In this document: positions 9,602 to 19,046 of the stretch, in pieces | Position numbering within the stretch: the first letter of the stretch is position 1 | How the letters are laid out: every line of letters starts with the position of its first letter | Source: Thermomonas aquatica | Lineage (GTDB): Bacteria > Pseudomonadota > Gammaproteobacteria > Xanthomonadales > Xanthomonadaceae | Assembly (NCBI RefSeq): GCF_006337105.1 | Contig: NZ_CP040871.1 | Location: 2,932,501-2,996,500, forward strand | Direction of reading: 5' to 3' | Length of the DNA: 64,000 bases | Made by a program: the position numbers and the translations under genes | Notes under the pieces: generated by a model | Databases searched by the model: none | Told to the model about the DNA's origin: nothing | What the model saw: only the letters and a program-made list of their open reading frames with translations

Positions 9602-10174
9602 ATGAGCATCAAGAGCGACCGCTGGATCCGCCGCATGGCGCAGGAACAGGGCATGCTGGAGCCGTTCGAGCCCGGCCAGGTCAAGCAGGTCGACGGCAAC
9701 CGCATCGTCAGCTACGGCACCTCCAGCTACGGCTACGACGTGCGCTGCTCGCGCGAGTTCAAGGTGTTCACCAACATCAACTCGACCATCGTCGACCCCA
9801 AGCACTTCGACCCGAAGAGCTTCGTCGACGTGGTGGCCGACGAGTGCATCATCCCGCCGAATTCGTTCGCGCTGGCGCGTACCGTCGAGTACTTCCGCAT
9901 CCCGCGCGACACCCTGGTGGTCTGCCTGGGCAAGAGCACCTACGCGCGTTGCGGGATCATCGTCAACGTGACCCCGCTGGAACCGGAGTGGGAAGGCCAC
10001 GTCACCCTGGAATTCAGCAACACCACGCCGCTGCCGGCGCGCATCTACGCCAACGAAGGCGTGGCGCAGATGCTGTTCTTCCAGGCCGATGCCGACGATG
10101 TCTGCGAGACCAGCTACAAGGACCGCGGCGGCAAGTACCAGGGGCAGACAGGCGTCACCTTGCCGAAGACCTGA
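9602..10174 (+). CDS. dcd: dCTP deaminase
   Basis: A 190-residue homotrimeric cytoplasmic enzyme that converts dCTP to dUTP and ammonia, feeding dTTP synthesis. [12 protein letters not shown] near residues 40-52, the KSTYAR block, and [13 protein letters not shown] with the catalytic Glu are all present. The C-terminus [15 protein letters not shown] is complete. The frame is open further upstream into apbC, but ATG 9602 gives the family's usual N-terminus ([13 protein letters not shown]). It may be co-transcribed with apbC. Confidence 0.97.
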   Translation: MSIKSDRWIRRMAQEQGMLEPFEPGQVKQVDGNRIVSYGTSSYGYDVRCSREFKVFTNINSTIVDPKHFDPKSFVDVVADECIIPPNSFALARTVEYFRIPRDTLVVCLGKSTYARCGIIVNVTPLEPEWEGHVTLEFSNTTPLPARIYANEGVAQMLFFQADADDVCETSYKDRGGKYQGQTGVTLPKT

Positions 10175-10180
10175 GTTCGC

Positions 10181-10936
10181 TCAGGGCGCGGCCAGCTCCT
10201 TCTCGATGGCGAGCAACAGCGCCCTGGTCTCCAGGTCGCTGTTGTGCAGCAGGTTCCAGTTGAGGATGGCCCATTCGCGCTGGCTGCACAGGTACGCGGC
10301 GAACCCCGGGTTGTCCCGCGCCAGCGCCACGATCTCCGATGCCGGGCGCTGGTCGAACACCGAAACCCCGAGCGGGTATTGCTGGATCACGCCGTCGGTG
10401 CGGAACGTGCGGAACACATTGGTCTGCGTGTCCAGCAGGTCGTCGTAGTTGCCGTAGTAGGTCTGGATATGGCGCGCCAGTGTGCGGTTCTTCAACAAGC
10501 CAAGGCGGCCGGAATTGATCAGCGACTCGTAGGCGTTGCGCGAGCGCACCGAGACGCGGACCAGGTTGATCGAACCCATCAGCTGGTCGAGCTGGTCCGG
10601 CGGGAAGGCGTCGACCTTCGGCGCGTTCCATGATCTCGACGCAAGTTTCAGCGTGGTCGGCAGGCGGGTGCCGAAGGCCTCGCGGTAGATGTAGTCGACG
10701 GCGGCGATGCGCATCTTCGTCGAATCGACGAGCTCCTCGCCGATGGCCTCGTGCGTGTGCAGGTCCTGGGCGATCTCGGACAGGTGCCCGCGCACCAAGT
10801 CGCGTTCGATCCGCGTCTCGTTCCAGTTGGCCGCCTGGATGCCGAGGAACACACCCGCCACCAGGAGCACGAACTCGACGGCGATCGCCGTCCAGTTCTG
10901 TTCCTTCAGCGATTGCGACAGGCGGCGCAGCAGCAT
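10181..10936 (-). CDS. Single-helix membrane protein, DUF6090-like (copy B)
   Basis: A 251-residue protein of unknown function, related to the gene at 12826-13584. The N-terminus has the shared signature LKEQNWTAIAVEFVLLVAGVF, a membrane helix (about residues 18-36) followed by GIQAANWNETR. The rest is a helical soluble domain, probably periplasmic. The DUF6090-type assignment is by recall of this N-terminal pattern. It is the last gene of a minus-strand unit, 15 bases after the TPR gene, so very probably the same transcript. Confidence 0.6.
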   Translation of the reverse strand: MLLRRLSQSLKEQNWTAIAVEFVLLVAGVFLGIQAANWNETRIERDLVRGHLSEIAQDLHTHEAIGEELVDSTKMRIAAVDYIYREAFGTRLPTTLKLASRSWNAPKVDAFPPDQLDQLMGSINLVRVSVRSRNAYESLINSGRLGLLKNRTLARHIQTYYGNYDDLLDTQTNVFRTFRTDGVIQQYPLGVSVFDQRPASEIVALARDNPGFAAYLCSQREWAILNWNLLHNSDLETRALLLAIEKELAAP

Positions 10937-10951
10937 TTTCGTGCTCCTTTG

Positions 10952-12829
10952 TCACTGGCAGGCGTAGTCGCCGTTGGCCGATTTCGTGCATAAGTCCGGT
11001 GCGCCGTACTTGTCCCACAGCGCCGGGAAGCCCTTGGCCTTGATGTAGGCGGGGAATTCGGGCAACGCGCGCAGCGATTCGCCGGCCGGGCTGAACAGAT
11101 AGGCCATGAAATCGGAGTTGTCCACCTTCACCCGCGTGCGCTCCAGTTCCATCGCCTGTGCGCCAGCGCCGAGTTGCGCCAGCCAAAGGGACATCATGCC
11201 GGGCACGAATTCCGGATCCGACGCGAGGTAGGCATCGATCACGGCAACGGCGCGCGCGCGTTCGGGGGCATTCCCGCCGAGCAAGCCATCGGCCAAGGCT
11301 TTCCGCGCGTCAGCAGGCAATTGTCTAAGCATCGGATCCGAGCCATCCGTCCAGATGCGCTTCGCCTGTGCGGCATCGCCATGGCGGAACGCGATCTCGC
11401 CGAGTTCGCGGCCGGCCAGCCGCAGGCCCGCGGCCCAGGCCCGCTGCAGCAGCGGCTCGGCATGGGCGATGTCGCCATCGCGCAGATACAACACGCCGCG
11501 CCAGCGCATCACGTTCGGCACCAGCGGATCGACCGCCAGCGCGTGCTCGATGCGTTCCGCCCCGGCGCGGTTGTAACCGCTGCGCACCAGCGCCAGCCCG
11601 AACCAGAAATTGCTGGTGATGTCGTCCGGATCGAGTTGCAGGGCCTTCTCGAAGTATTCCCGCGATTCGATCAGGCTGATGCTGCCGGACAGCGAACTCG
11701 TCATGCCCATCGCCGCCCAGGGTTCGGCCAGGCGCGGGTCGAGTTCGATCGCGCGTTGCGCGTTGGCGCGCACCTGCTTCTCCCTGTCCGCGTAGCGGCC
11801 CGGGACATACGTCGGCAGGATCCCGTGCACCGCCGCCAGCCGCGAATACGCGCGGGCGTAGTTCGGATCGAGCGCGATCGCCTGTTCCAGTTGCTTGACC
11901 GCGTCGAGCATGTGCGGACCATCGCGATGGTCGAAGATGGCGGAGGCCTGCAGGTACAGCTGGTAGGCATCGGGATTCCGTGTGCCGGCATCGACCAGCC
12001 GCTGCGCCTGCTGGCCGGAGAGCGTGAGCTGCAATTTGGCGGCGATGGCCTGGGCGATGCGTTCCTGCAAGGCGAAGACGTCGCTCAAGTCGCCGTCGTA
12101 GGTTTCCGACCACTGGAGGTAGCCGTCCTTCGCGCGGATCAGCTGCGCGAAGATGCGCACCTTGTCGCCCTGCTTGCGCACCGAGCCTTCCAGCACGTGG
12201 GCCACGCCCAGGGTTTCGCCGATGACGGTCAGGTTTTCGTTCTTGCCCTTGAACTGGAACGACGAGGTGCGGCCCGCGACCTTCAGGTCCTGCACCTGCG
12301 CCAGCGCGTTGAGGATTTCCTCGGCGATGCCGTCGGAGAAATAGTCGTTGTCCTTGTCGGCGCTCATGTTGACGAACGGCAGCACCGCGATGGATTTCTC
12401 GCTGATCGCGGATTTTCCGGCGATGCCGGCTTCGGCCTTGACCGTTTGCGTGGCGGCGGCCACCAATGCGGCCTCGCGCCGCGGCGCCAACACGAATTTG
12501 TCGAACGCGAAGAAGCCCAGCGCCAGCGCCAGCAGCAACAGGAAGATGCGCTCCATGCTGCGTGCGGTCCGCGGCGCGATGGACTGCGCCAGCGGGACAT
12601 CGGCATCGCGCTTCAGGCCTTCCGGGGTCAACTCGAACACCCAGGCGAACACGATGGCCGGGAGGAAGCCGACCGCCAGCAATCCGACCACCGCCTTCAT
12701 CGCCCACGCCTGCGCATCGAACACGGGCAGCAGGGTCGCCGCCACCTGCGTCACCAGCCACGCGCCGACCAGGTACAGCCCGGCCATGCGGATCACGTTG
12801 CGGCGGCGCAGTTCGGCCAGGAAGCTCAT
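10952..12829 (-). CDS. Membrane-anchored TPR protein with FlgO-like/adenylate-cyclase-associated domain
   Basis: A 625-residue protein. The start at 12829 (MSFLAELRRRNV) forms an ATGA overlap with the upstream gene. Residues about 14-30 and 40-62 and about 95-115 are membrane helices. Residues about 150-270 (KSIAVLPFVNMSADKDNDYFSDGIAEEIL..., VLEGSVRKQGDKVRIFAQLI) match the domain found after CadC-like regulators and class III cyclases. TPR repeats fill the C-terminal half. No DNA-binding or cyclase domain is present. It lies between two paralogous single-helix genes, so the three products probably work together; the role is unknown. Confidence 0.8.
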   Translation of the reverse strand: MSFLAELRRRNVIRMAGLYLVGAWLVTQVAATLLPVFDAQAWAMKAVVGLLAVGFLPAIVFAWVFELTPEGLKRDADVPLAQSIAPRTARSMERIFLLLLALALGFFAFDKFVLAPRREAALVAAATQTVKAEAGIAGKSAISEKSIAVLPFVNMSADKDNDYFSDGIAEEILNALAQVQDLKVAGRTSSFQFKGKNENLTVIGETLGVAHVLEGSVRKQGDKVRIFAQLIRAKDGYLQWSETYDGDLSDVFALQERIAQAIAAKLQLTLSGQQAQRLVDAGTRNPDAYQLYLQASAIFDHRDGPHMLDAVKQLEQAIALDPNYARAYSRLAAVHGILPTYVPGRYADREKQVRANAQRAIELDPRLAEPWAAMGMTSSLSGSISLIESREYFEKALQLDPDDITSNFWFGLALVRSGYNRAGAERIEHALAVDPLVPNVMRWRGVLYLRDGDIAHAEPLLQRAWAAGLRLAGRELGEIAFRHGDAAQAKRIWTDGSDPMLRQLPADARKALADGLLGGNAPERARAVAVIDAYLASDPEFVPGMMSLWLAQLGAGAQAMELERTRVKVDNSDFMAYLFSPAGESLRALPEFPAYIKAKGFPALWDKYGAPDLCTKSANGDYACQ

Positions 12830-13584
12830 CGGGCGCGTGCCTTGCGGTCCATGTCCAGGCTCAGGTCGGAGATGGCGGTGCCGATGTCGGCATGCCGCAG
12901 TTGCAGCGCGGGAACCAGGCGCGGCTGCGCGCGCAACGCCGCCGCCGCGTCGCGGATGGCCGCCTCGGGCAGGCCCAGCGTGCACGGGTAATCGAGCATG
13001 TGCGCAAGTGCGGCGTAGTCATAGGCGCGTGGCGGGCGATCCCCGCAACGTGCCGTCAGGGCGTTCTGCACCTCGAAGGACACGCTCTCGCGGAACAGCT
13101 TGCGGTATTCCGAATCGATGGATCTGTCGCGAATCTTATCGATCAGCGGATTCATGAAGGTGGCGTTGGCGATCCCGCGCAGGGCGCTGTCGGTGATCAA
13201 ATCCATGGAGCCGGTGGACACCAGTTCGTCGAAGGTGGCGCGATGTTGATTGGCGTACATGTACTGCGTCGCCCGATAGGCGCTGACGAGGAATTGCTCG
13301 TCGGTCGACGGCTCGCGGCCATAGAGCGCGGCGAGGGTGAGTTCGGCATTCCTGCGCACCTGCCGGCTGTATTCGATCAAGGCACGTTCGAACCAGAGTT
13401 CGCGGCGGAGATCCTCGCGCAGCCTCGCGCTGAAGGTGTCCGCCTTGGCGCGCAACTCGCGCTCCTGGTTCCAGTTGCCGACCTGGATGCCGAGGAACAC
13501 GCCCAACACCAGCAACACGAACTCGATGGCGATCGCCGTCCAGTTCTGCTCCTTCAGCGACTGAGTCAGGCGGCGCATGATCAT
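12826..13584 (-). CDS. Single-helix membrane protein, DUF6090-like (copy A)
   Basis: A 252-residue protein of unknown function. The N-terminus (RRLTQSLKEQNWTAIAIEF) and the helix ending GIQVGNWNQER match copy B at 10181-10936; the soluble domains have diverged. One membrane helix spans about residues 18-36. The stop codon overlaps the start of the TPR gene by four bases (ATGA), which indicates translational coupling. The start lies 15 bases after the M20-like gene. An alternative start two codons downstream (MRRL) is possible. Confidence 0.6.
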   Translation of the reverse strand: MIMRRLTQSLKEQNWTAIAIEFVLLVLGVFLGIQVGNWNQERELRAKADTFSARLREDLRRELWFERALIEYSRQVRRNAELTLAALYGREPSTDEQFLVSAYRATQYMYANQHRATFDELVSTGSMDLITDSALRGIANATFMNPLIDKIRDRSIDSEYRKLFRESVSFEVQNALTARCGDRPPRAYDYAALAHMLDYPCTLGLPEAAIRDAAAALRAQPRLVPALQLRHADIGTAISDLSLDMDRKARAR

Positions 13585-13599
13585 GGCGTCGGCGTCTGC

Positions 13600-15105
13600 C
13601 TACTTGGCGAGTGCGTAGAAATAGTCGACGTAGGACATCGCCGCGCCATCGAAGCCGTCGATGTTCTTGTTCTCCGACTCGATCACGAAGTACTCGTCGG
13701 GCGCATGCGCACCGCTGCCGTGGCCCATGCCGAAGTGGCCCGCCGCCAGGCTGAGCGGCGGGTCGGTGAAGGCGAAGCCCGGGTAGGAACCGGCATTGCG
13801 CGGCCACAGCAGCGGCGCCATCCCGCATGCGCGCAGCACGGCCAGTTGCGCCTGGATCAGCGGCGCGTCGGCGCGGGTCTGGGTGGGGTTGTAGCCGCCG
13901 GTGACGTTGACCTCGATGTCGCCGAAGCCGCGCTTGGCGAGGTGCCGCTTCAATGCCGAAACCGCATCGTCGAACCGCATGCCCGGCACCAGCCGCATGT
14001 CGATCTTGGCGACGGCGCGATGCGGCAGCACGGTCTTGCCGCCCGGGCCGGTGTAGCCGCCGACCAGGCCCTCGATGTTGACCGTGGGCTGCGAGACCAG
14101 GCGTTCCTGCGCCTGCTGGTAGGGCAGGTCGTCGATCCAGTGCTGCACGCCGTAGGCGGTCTTCGCCTCGGCCTCGCTGTTGGGGGCGATCGCCGCTTTG
14201 ATCATCGCGCGATGCTCCTCGCTGATCGGCGGCGGCTGCGGATAGTCGTCGATGGCGATGGTGTTGCCGTCCGCGGACACCAGGGTGTCGAGCGCCTTGA
14301 CCAGCCGCCACGCGGGGCTGTCGACCATCGCCTTGAGCGAGGAATGGATGTCGCGGCTCGGCCCGCGGCCCCATTGTTCGCCGCTGGCCACCAGCTCGAG
14401 CTCGACGATGCCCTTCGCGCCCAGGCTGACGGTGACGATGCCGTCGGTGTCCTGCATCGCGCTGGGCATGAACACGCCCACCGTCTTCGCCAGCGCGGCC
14501 TGCACCTGCGGCGCGCGCACGATCTGGCCGATGTGCGGCGAGCCGATCTCCTCCTCGCCCTCGGCGATCAGCGCGATGTTCACCGGCAGCTTCACGTTGG
14601 CCGCCTTGAACGCGTGCAGCGCGGCCAGGAACGCGGCCTCCGGGCCTTTCTGGTTGACCGCGCCGCGGCCCATCATCACCTGGCCGTAGCCGGGCTTGTG
14701 GACGATCCGGCCTTCCAGCGGCGGGCTGCTCCATTCCTTCGGGTCGTACTGCTTGACGTCGTACATGAAGTACACGCCGACGGTCTTCGGCGCGCCGGCA
14801 TCGAGGGTGGCGAACACGCCGGGCTTGCCGTCGGTGGGGATGATGTCCGCATGCTGGAAGCCGGCCTCCAGCAGCAGCTGGCGCATGTGTTCGGCGCCTT
14901 GCGCGGCGTTGAGGTTCTCGGCGGCGATCGAGGGCAGCGCGATCCAGTCGCGCAGGCGCTGGACGTTGGCATCGTGTTGCGCCGTCAGCTGCGCGCGCAG
15001 CGGCGCGTGCGTGCCATCGGCCGCGTGGACCGGCGCCAGCGCGGCGAGGCCAAGCACGAGCGCAGCGGCGATGCCGCCGGACGAAATCGGGCGATGCGGG
15101 GACAT
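13600..15105 (-). CDS. Exported M20-fold protein with altered metal site
   Basis: A 501-residue protein of the M20 metallopeptidase fold, exported by a signal peptide (residues 1-29, ending APVHAA). The start at 15105 has an AGGAG site six bases upstream. Canonical HxD is replaced by M114-Y-D116, and the bridging Asp of the GRGAxD block is Asn151 (GRGAVNQKG). The general-base motif EGEEEIGS (E185/E186) and the C-terminal GHGSGAHAPDEYF are kept. Either the metal site is changed or peptidase activity is lost. It heads the unit with the DUF6090-like and TPR genes, so it may act with them in the periplasm. Confidence 0.85.
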   Translation of the reverse strand: MSPHRPISSGGIAAALVLGLAALAPVHAADGTHAPLRAQLTAQHDANVQRLRDWIALPSIAAENLNAAQGAEHMRQLLLEAGFQHADIIPTDGKPGVFATLDAGAPKTVGVYFMYDVKQYDPKEWSSPPLEGRIVHKPGYGQVMMGRGAVNQKGPEAAFLAALHAFKAANVKLPVNIALIAEGEEEIGSPHIGQIVRAPQVQAALAKTVGVFMPSAMQDTDGIVTVSLGAKGIVELELVASGEQWGRGPSRDIHSSLKAMVDSPAWRLVKALDTLVSADGNTIAIDDYPQPPPISEEHRAMIKAAIAPNSEAEAKTAYGVQHWIDDLPYQQAQERLVSQPTVNIEGLVGGYTGPGGKTVLPHRAVAKIDMRLVPGMRFDDAVSALKRHLAKRGFGDIEVNVTGGYNPTQTRADAPLIQAQLAVLRACGMAPLLWPRNAGSYPGFAFTDPPLSLAAGHFGMGHGSGAHAPDEYFVIESENKNIDGFDGAAMSYVDYFYALAK

Positions 15106-15369
15106 CCGATGCTCCTTGGTTGCCATGGAAGGGTGGGCATCACGTGCCTGGCGGCCGTGGTGCGCGTCGCGGCGGCGTGCGGTCAGCGGGTGCAGGCGCA
15201 TGGCGCCCTGCTGAACGTTGTCCGGCCTGCGGCAGGCGTTGCCGGCCGCACGGGGTCATCGGCGTTGCGGCAGGCGGGCCCGCTCATGCGGGGCCCCTGC
15301 AGGGCGTCTGGTTCCGATCCATCGCCATCCCCCTTGGCGTTGTCGGTACGAACGTGAATGGGTCGGCTT

Positions 15370-15777
15370 TCAGGCCAGACTGGTGCGCAATGCCTTGACC
15401 CGCTCGATCAGTTCCTCGGGCGCGTACGGGCGCGCGGTCGCGTTGCCCCAGACCGGCCGCGGCCAGGCGATGTCGTCGCGATAGCGGGCGATCACGTGCA
15501 CATGCAGCTGCGGGACCATGTTGCCGAGCGCGGCCACGTTGAGCTTGTCCGGCTTGAACAGGGTCTTCAGCGCGCGGCAGGCGGCATCGATCTCGGCGGT
15601 GAGCTGGCTGCGCTGGGCGGGGTCGAGGTCGATGATCTCGACCATGTCCGCGATGCGCGGCACCAGCACCAGCCACGGATGGTTGGCATCGTCCATCAGC
15701 CGCACTTCGCACAGCGCCAATTCGATGACGGGCACGGTGTCGTTGGCCAATTGCGGGTGAAGCTGCCAGGCGTTCAT
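15370..15777 (-). CDS. HIT domain protein
   Basis: A 135-residue histidine-triad family protein, a probable nucleotide hydrolase or transferase in the cytoplasm. The triad region reads PQLHVHVIARY, with Gln at the position of the first His, a variant known in this subgroup. The N-terminal LALCEVRLMDDANHPWLVLVPR block is typical. The start overlaps the stop of the dienelactone hydrolase gene by ATGA. About 260 bases without a gene follow before the M20-like gene. They are GC-rich and show only short GC stems. Confidence 0.85.
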   Translation of the reverse strand: MNAWQLHPQLANDTVPVIELALCEVRLMDDANHPWLVLVPRIADMVEIIDLDPAQRSQLTAEIDAACRALKTLFKPDKLNVAALGNMVPQLHVHVIARYRDDIAWPRPVWGNATARPYAPEELIERVKALRTSLA

Positions 15778-16442
15778 GAGGTGTGCTCCGCGAGGAAGGC
15801 GAGGGTGCGCTCGCGCGCCAGCGCCGCGCTTTCGGCATGGAAGTGATGCGGGTCGACGTCGCGGTTGAAGGCATGGTCGGCGGCGGCGTAGACGAACACG
15901 CTCGCCTGCGGCTGCAGTTCGCGATGACGGACGATGTCCTCGGGTGGAATGCTGCGGTCGTGGCCGCCGAAATGGAACATCAGCGGCGCCTGCGCGGGTT
16001 CGGCGATGAACGGCATGGTCCGCGCGCCGTAGTAGCTCACCGCCGGCAGGCGCAGCCGGGTATTGGCGAGGAAGGCCATCGAGCCGCCCCAGCAATAACC
16101 GACCACGCCGGGATGGTGGTGCGCCTCGCGCAGCCAGCGCGCCGCGGCGGAGACCACCTGCAGGGCGCGCTCCGTCCCGAGTTCGGCCACCAGCTCGCGA
16201 CCACGGGTGAAACCGGCATCGCCATAGCCGAGTTCGACCTCCGGCTGCACCGGGTCGAACAGCGCCGGCGCCATCGCCACCAGCCCGTGCTTCGCGAACC
16301 CGTCCGCCACCGCGCGGATGTGCGCATTCACCCCGAAGATCTCCTGCAGCACGATCACCGCGCCGCGCGGCGGCTTGTCCGGGCGGGCCAGCCAGGCGCG
16401 GACCGGGCCGGCGGGGGTGTCGAGGTGGATCCAGTCGCCCAT
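15774..16442 (-). CDS. Dienelactone hydrolase family protein
   Basis: A 222-residue alpha/beta hydrolase with a cysteine nucleophile in GYCWGGSMAF. The acid is in HFGGHDRSIPP and the His in AAADHAFNRD, as in carboxymethylenebutenolidase. The family hydrolyses lactones and some esters; the true substrate here is unknown because no aromatic degradation genes are nearby. It is translationally coupled to the HIT gene and divergent from rimO. Confidence 0.88.
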   Translation of the reverse strand: MGDWIHLDTPAGPVRAWLARPDKPPRGAVIVLQEIFGVNAHIRAVADGFAKHGLVAMAPALFDPVQPEVELGYGDAGFTRGRELVAELGTERALQVVSAAARWLREAHHHPGVVGYCWGGSMAFLANTRLRLPAVSYYGARTMPFIAEPAQAPLMFHFGGHDRSIPPEDIVRHRELQPQASVFVYAAADHAFNRDVDPHHFHAESAALARERTLAFLAEHTS

Positions 16443-16475
16443 CGCAGCCTCCGGCCTCGCGGCGGGGTGGGGACG

Positions 16476-16481
16476 TATAAT
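16476..16481 (+). promoter_or_regulatory. Possible -10 element for rimO
   Basis: A perfect TATAAT in a GC-rich setting, 27 bases before the rimO start. No convincing -35 is seen at the expected distance. Confidence 0.5.
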
Positions 16482-16507
16482 TTCGCACCTTTTCGCGGTG
16501 CCCGTGC

Positions 16508-17839
16508 ATGTCCCTGCAACAACCCAAGGTCGGTTTCGTCAGCCTCGGCTGCCCCAAGGCGCTGGTCGATTCCGAGCGCATCCTCACCCAGTTGCGGGTC
16601 GAGGGCTACGACCTGGTGCAGAGTTACGACGATGCCGACGTGGTGGTGGTCAACACCTGCGGCTTCATCGACAGCGCGGTGGCCGAATCGCTGGACGCGA
16701 TCGGCGAGGCGATGGCCGAGAACGGCAAGGTCATCGTCACCGGCTGCCTGGGCAAGCGCAGCGAGGTGATCCGCGAGGCCTACCCGGACGTGCTCTCGAT
16801 CAGCGGCCCGCAGGACTACCAGAGCGTGATGGAAGCGGTGCACGTCGCGCTGCCGCCGAAGCACGATCCGTTCATCGACCTGGTGCCGGATTACGGTCTG
16901 AAGCTCACGCCGAAGCACTACGCATACCTGAAAATTTCCGAGGGCTGCAACCATCGCTGCAGCTTCTGCATCATCCCGTCGATGCGCGGCGACCTAGTCT
17001 CGCGCCCGGTCGACGAGGTGTTGCGCGAAGCCGAGAAGCTGGTGCGCGGCGGCGTCAAGGAATTGCTCGTCGTTTCGCAGGACACCAGCGCGTACGGCGT
17101 CGACGTGAAGTACGCCGAGCGCACCTGGCGCGACAAGCAGTACCAGACGCGGATGAAGGCGCTGTGCGAAGGCCTGTCCGAACTCGACGTGTGGACGCGC
17201 CTGCACTACGTGTATCCGTACCCGCACGTGGACGACATCATCCCGCTGATGGCGGAGGGGAAAATTCTTCCGTACCTCGACATCCCGTTCCAGCACGCCA
17301 GCCCGCGCGTGCTGAAGCTGATGAAGCGGCCCGGCGCGGTCGACAAGACCCTGGAGCGCGTGCAGCGCTGGCGTGCGATCTGCCCGGAGCTGACCATCCG
17401 CAGCACCTTCATCGTCGGCTTCCCCGGCGAGACCGAGGCCGAGTTCGAGGAGCTGCTGGATTTCCTCGACGAAGCGCAGCTGGACCGCGTCGGCGCCTTC
17501 GCCTATTCGCCGGTGGACGGCGCCAAGGCGAACGAATTGCCGGATCCAGTCGATGAAGACCTCAAGCAGGAGCGCCTGGCGCGTTTCATGGAGCGGCAGG
17601 CGGCGATCAGCGAAGCGCGGCTGGCGGCCAAGGTCGGCACGGTGCAGCAGGTGATCGTCGATGCGATCGACGGCGAGCTCGCCATCGCGCGATCGAAGGC
17701 GGATGCGCCGGAGATCGATGGCCTGGTGCAGGTCCAGGACGGTCGCGAAGCCGGCCTCCAGCCCGGCGATTTCGCATTCGTCCGCATCATGGGCAACGAC
17801 GAGCACGACCTGTATGGCGAAGTCGAGTACAACGCGTAA
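16508..17839 (+). CDS. rimO: Ribosomal protein S12 methylthiotransferase
   Basis: A 443-residue radical-SAM enzyme that adds a methylthio group to an Asp of ribosomal protein S12. The N-terminal UPF0004 domain carries three cluster cysteines (C15 in SLGCPKA, one in NTCGF, one in TGCLG). The radical-SAM triad is C147, C151 and C154 (CNHRCSFC). The C-terminal TRAM domain (residues about 375-443) binds substrate. RimO rather than MiaB is indicated by [16 protein letters not shown] and by the C-terminal type. Its 3' end overlaps the start of the next, frameshifted gene. Confidence 0.96.
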   Translation: MSLQQPKVGFVSLGCPKALVDSERILTQLRVEGYDLVQSYDDADVVVVNTCGFIDSAVAESLDAIGEAMAENGKVIVTGCLGKRSEVIREAYPDVLSISGPQDYQSVMEAVHVALPPKHDPFIDLVPDYGLKLTPKHYAYLKISEGCNHRCSFCIIPSMRGDLVSRPVDEVLREAEKLVRGGVKELLVVSQDTSAYGVDVKYAERTWRDKQYQTRMKALCEGLSELDVWTRLHYVYPYPHVDDIIPLMAEGKILPYLDIPFQHASPRVLKLMKRPGAVDKTLERVQRWRAICPELTIRSTFIVGFPGETEAEFEELLDFLDEAQLDRVGAFAYSPVDGAKANELPDPVDEDLKQERLARFMERQAAISEARLAAKVGTVQQVIVDAIDGELAIARSKADAPEIDGLVQVQDGREAGLQPGDFAFVRIMGNDEHDLYGEVEYNA

Positions 17840-18532
17840 CGCGATCGGTTTGTTGGCGATGCTTGGCCTTGCGATTGCCGGGCCGGCGCCCGCGAAGGAT
17901 CCGCGGGGACAGGGCAGCCGGAATTCTGGATTCCGTCGGACAAGGACCTGCTGGTCGATTTGCCCGATGGCGCCCATCTCGAAACCCGGCGCAACGGCGA
18001 CATCAACGGCGATGGCATCCCCGATGTCGCCTTCGTCGGCGGCAACGAGGACGCGCGTTGGCTGGTGGTGAAGATCGGCTACAAGGACGAACTCGACTGG
18101 GGCTTCGAGCCGGCGTCGATCAACAAGAAGCTCGATCCGTTTCCGCTGGGCGCAGCCAGCCTGTCGGTGAAGAAGGACGTGCTGGTGGTCGGCGACCTGA
18201 CAGGCGGCACCACCGCGACCATGGCGACCTACCGCTATCGCTGGGATCCGAAGCTCAAGCGCATGCGCCTGATCGGCCTGGACGCCACCACCTACAGCCG
18301 CACCAACAGCCACGACATGGTCGAGACCAGCTGGAACCTGCTGACCGGCGCGCACCAGGTCGTGCGCGGCATCGTCAACCAGGCCGCGAAGCGCGACGAC
18401 GATCCGGCCTACCTGTATTCAAAACCGCAGCGCACGTCGCGCAAGTCGGTGCCGGTGTACATGGAAGACACGCCGAACCCGGACGGCCTGGTGGCTGCCG
18501 AAAGCGTGCCCGCCGGCGAGGATCGCGACTGA
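17814..18532 (+). pseudogene. Frameshifted exported FG-GAP/VCBS-like protein
   Basis: The ATG at 17814, inside the rimO 3' end, starts a convincing signal peptide ([20 protein letters not shown], ending PAPA). The mature protein is in another frame: PEFWIPSDKDLLVDLPDGAH, then NGDINGDGIPDVAFVGG, a calcium-binding FG-GAP-like repeat, and on to the stop at 18532. One extra base in the GGGG run at 17905-17908 would join the two parts. So this is a one-base loss, a sequencing error, or a slippage site. The downstream part alone could start only at 17960 and would lack export. Function unknown. Confidence 0.65.
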
Positions 18533-18602
18533 ACCGCGCCGTGTCGCCTTGACGCCGGCGCCTGTCGGCGCAAGATGGGGCGCCACGATCCGGAGCTACC
18601 GC

Positions 18603-19046
18603 ATGGCCAACAGGCGCTGGTTCACGCGTTTCGCCAATGCCGCTTCGCGCTTCGCCGGCAGCCCGTTGAGCTTCGTGCTGGCGCTGCTGGTGGTGCTGGC
18701 GTGGATCGTGACGGGGCCGCTGTTCGGCTTCAGCGACACCTGGCAGCTGGTGATCAACACCGGCACCACCATCGTCACCTTCCTGATGGTGTTCCTGATC
18801 CAGAACAGCCAGAACCGCGACGCGCGCGCGCTGCAGATCAAGCTGGACGAACTGATCCGCGCCACCCGCGGCGCGCACAACAGCCTGCTCGACCTCGAGG
18901 AGCTGGAGGAGCGGGAGTTGCAGACGTTCCAGGATCGCTACGAGGCGCTGGCCCGGCGCGCGCGGGAGTGCGACATCGCGGACGACGACAACGACGTGGG
19001 CACGCCGGAAGTCGCGGCACCGACGGATCCCGCTCAGCCGCGATAG
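18603..19046 (+). CDS. Low-affinity iron permease family membrane protein
   Basis: A 147-residue small membrane protein of the PF04120 type. Two hydrophobic helices (about residues 20-38 and 46-68: [19 protein letters not shown], and [17 protein letters not shown]) are followed by [20 protein letters not shown], which is the family hallmark, and a charged helical C-terminus. The family name comes from yeast Fet4; bacterial members have no proven transport role. Its last 13 bases overlap the greB 3' end on the other strand. Confidence 0.8.
   Translation: MANRRWFTRFANAASRFAGSPLSFVLALLVVLAWIVTGPLFGFSDTWQLVINTGTTIVTFLMVFLIQNSQNRDARALQIKLDELIRATRGAHNSLLDLEELEERELQTFQDRYEALARRARECDIADDDNDVGTPEVAAPTDPAQPR

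Noticed and set aside
12466..15357. A 963-codon open frame on the plus strand
   Set aside because: Antisense to the M20-like and DUF6090-like genes; low-complexity Arg/Gly/Val content and no domain.
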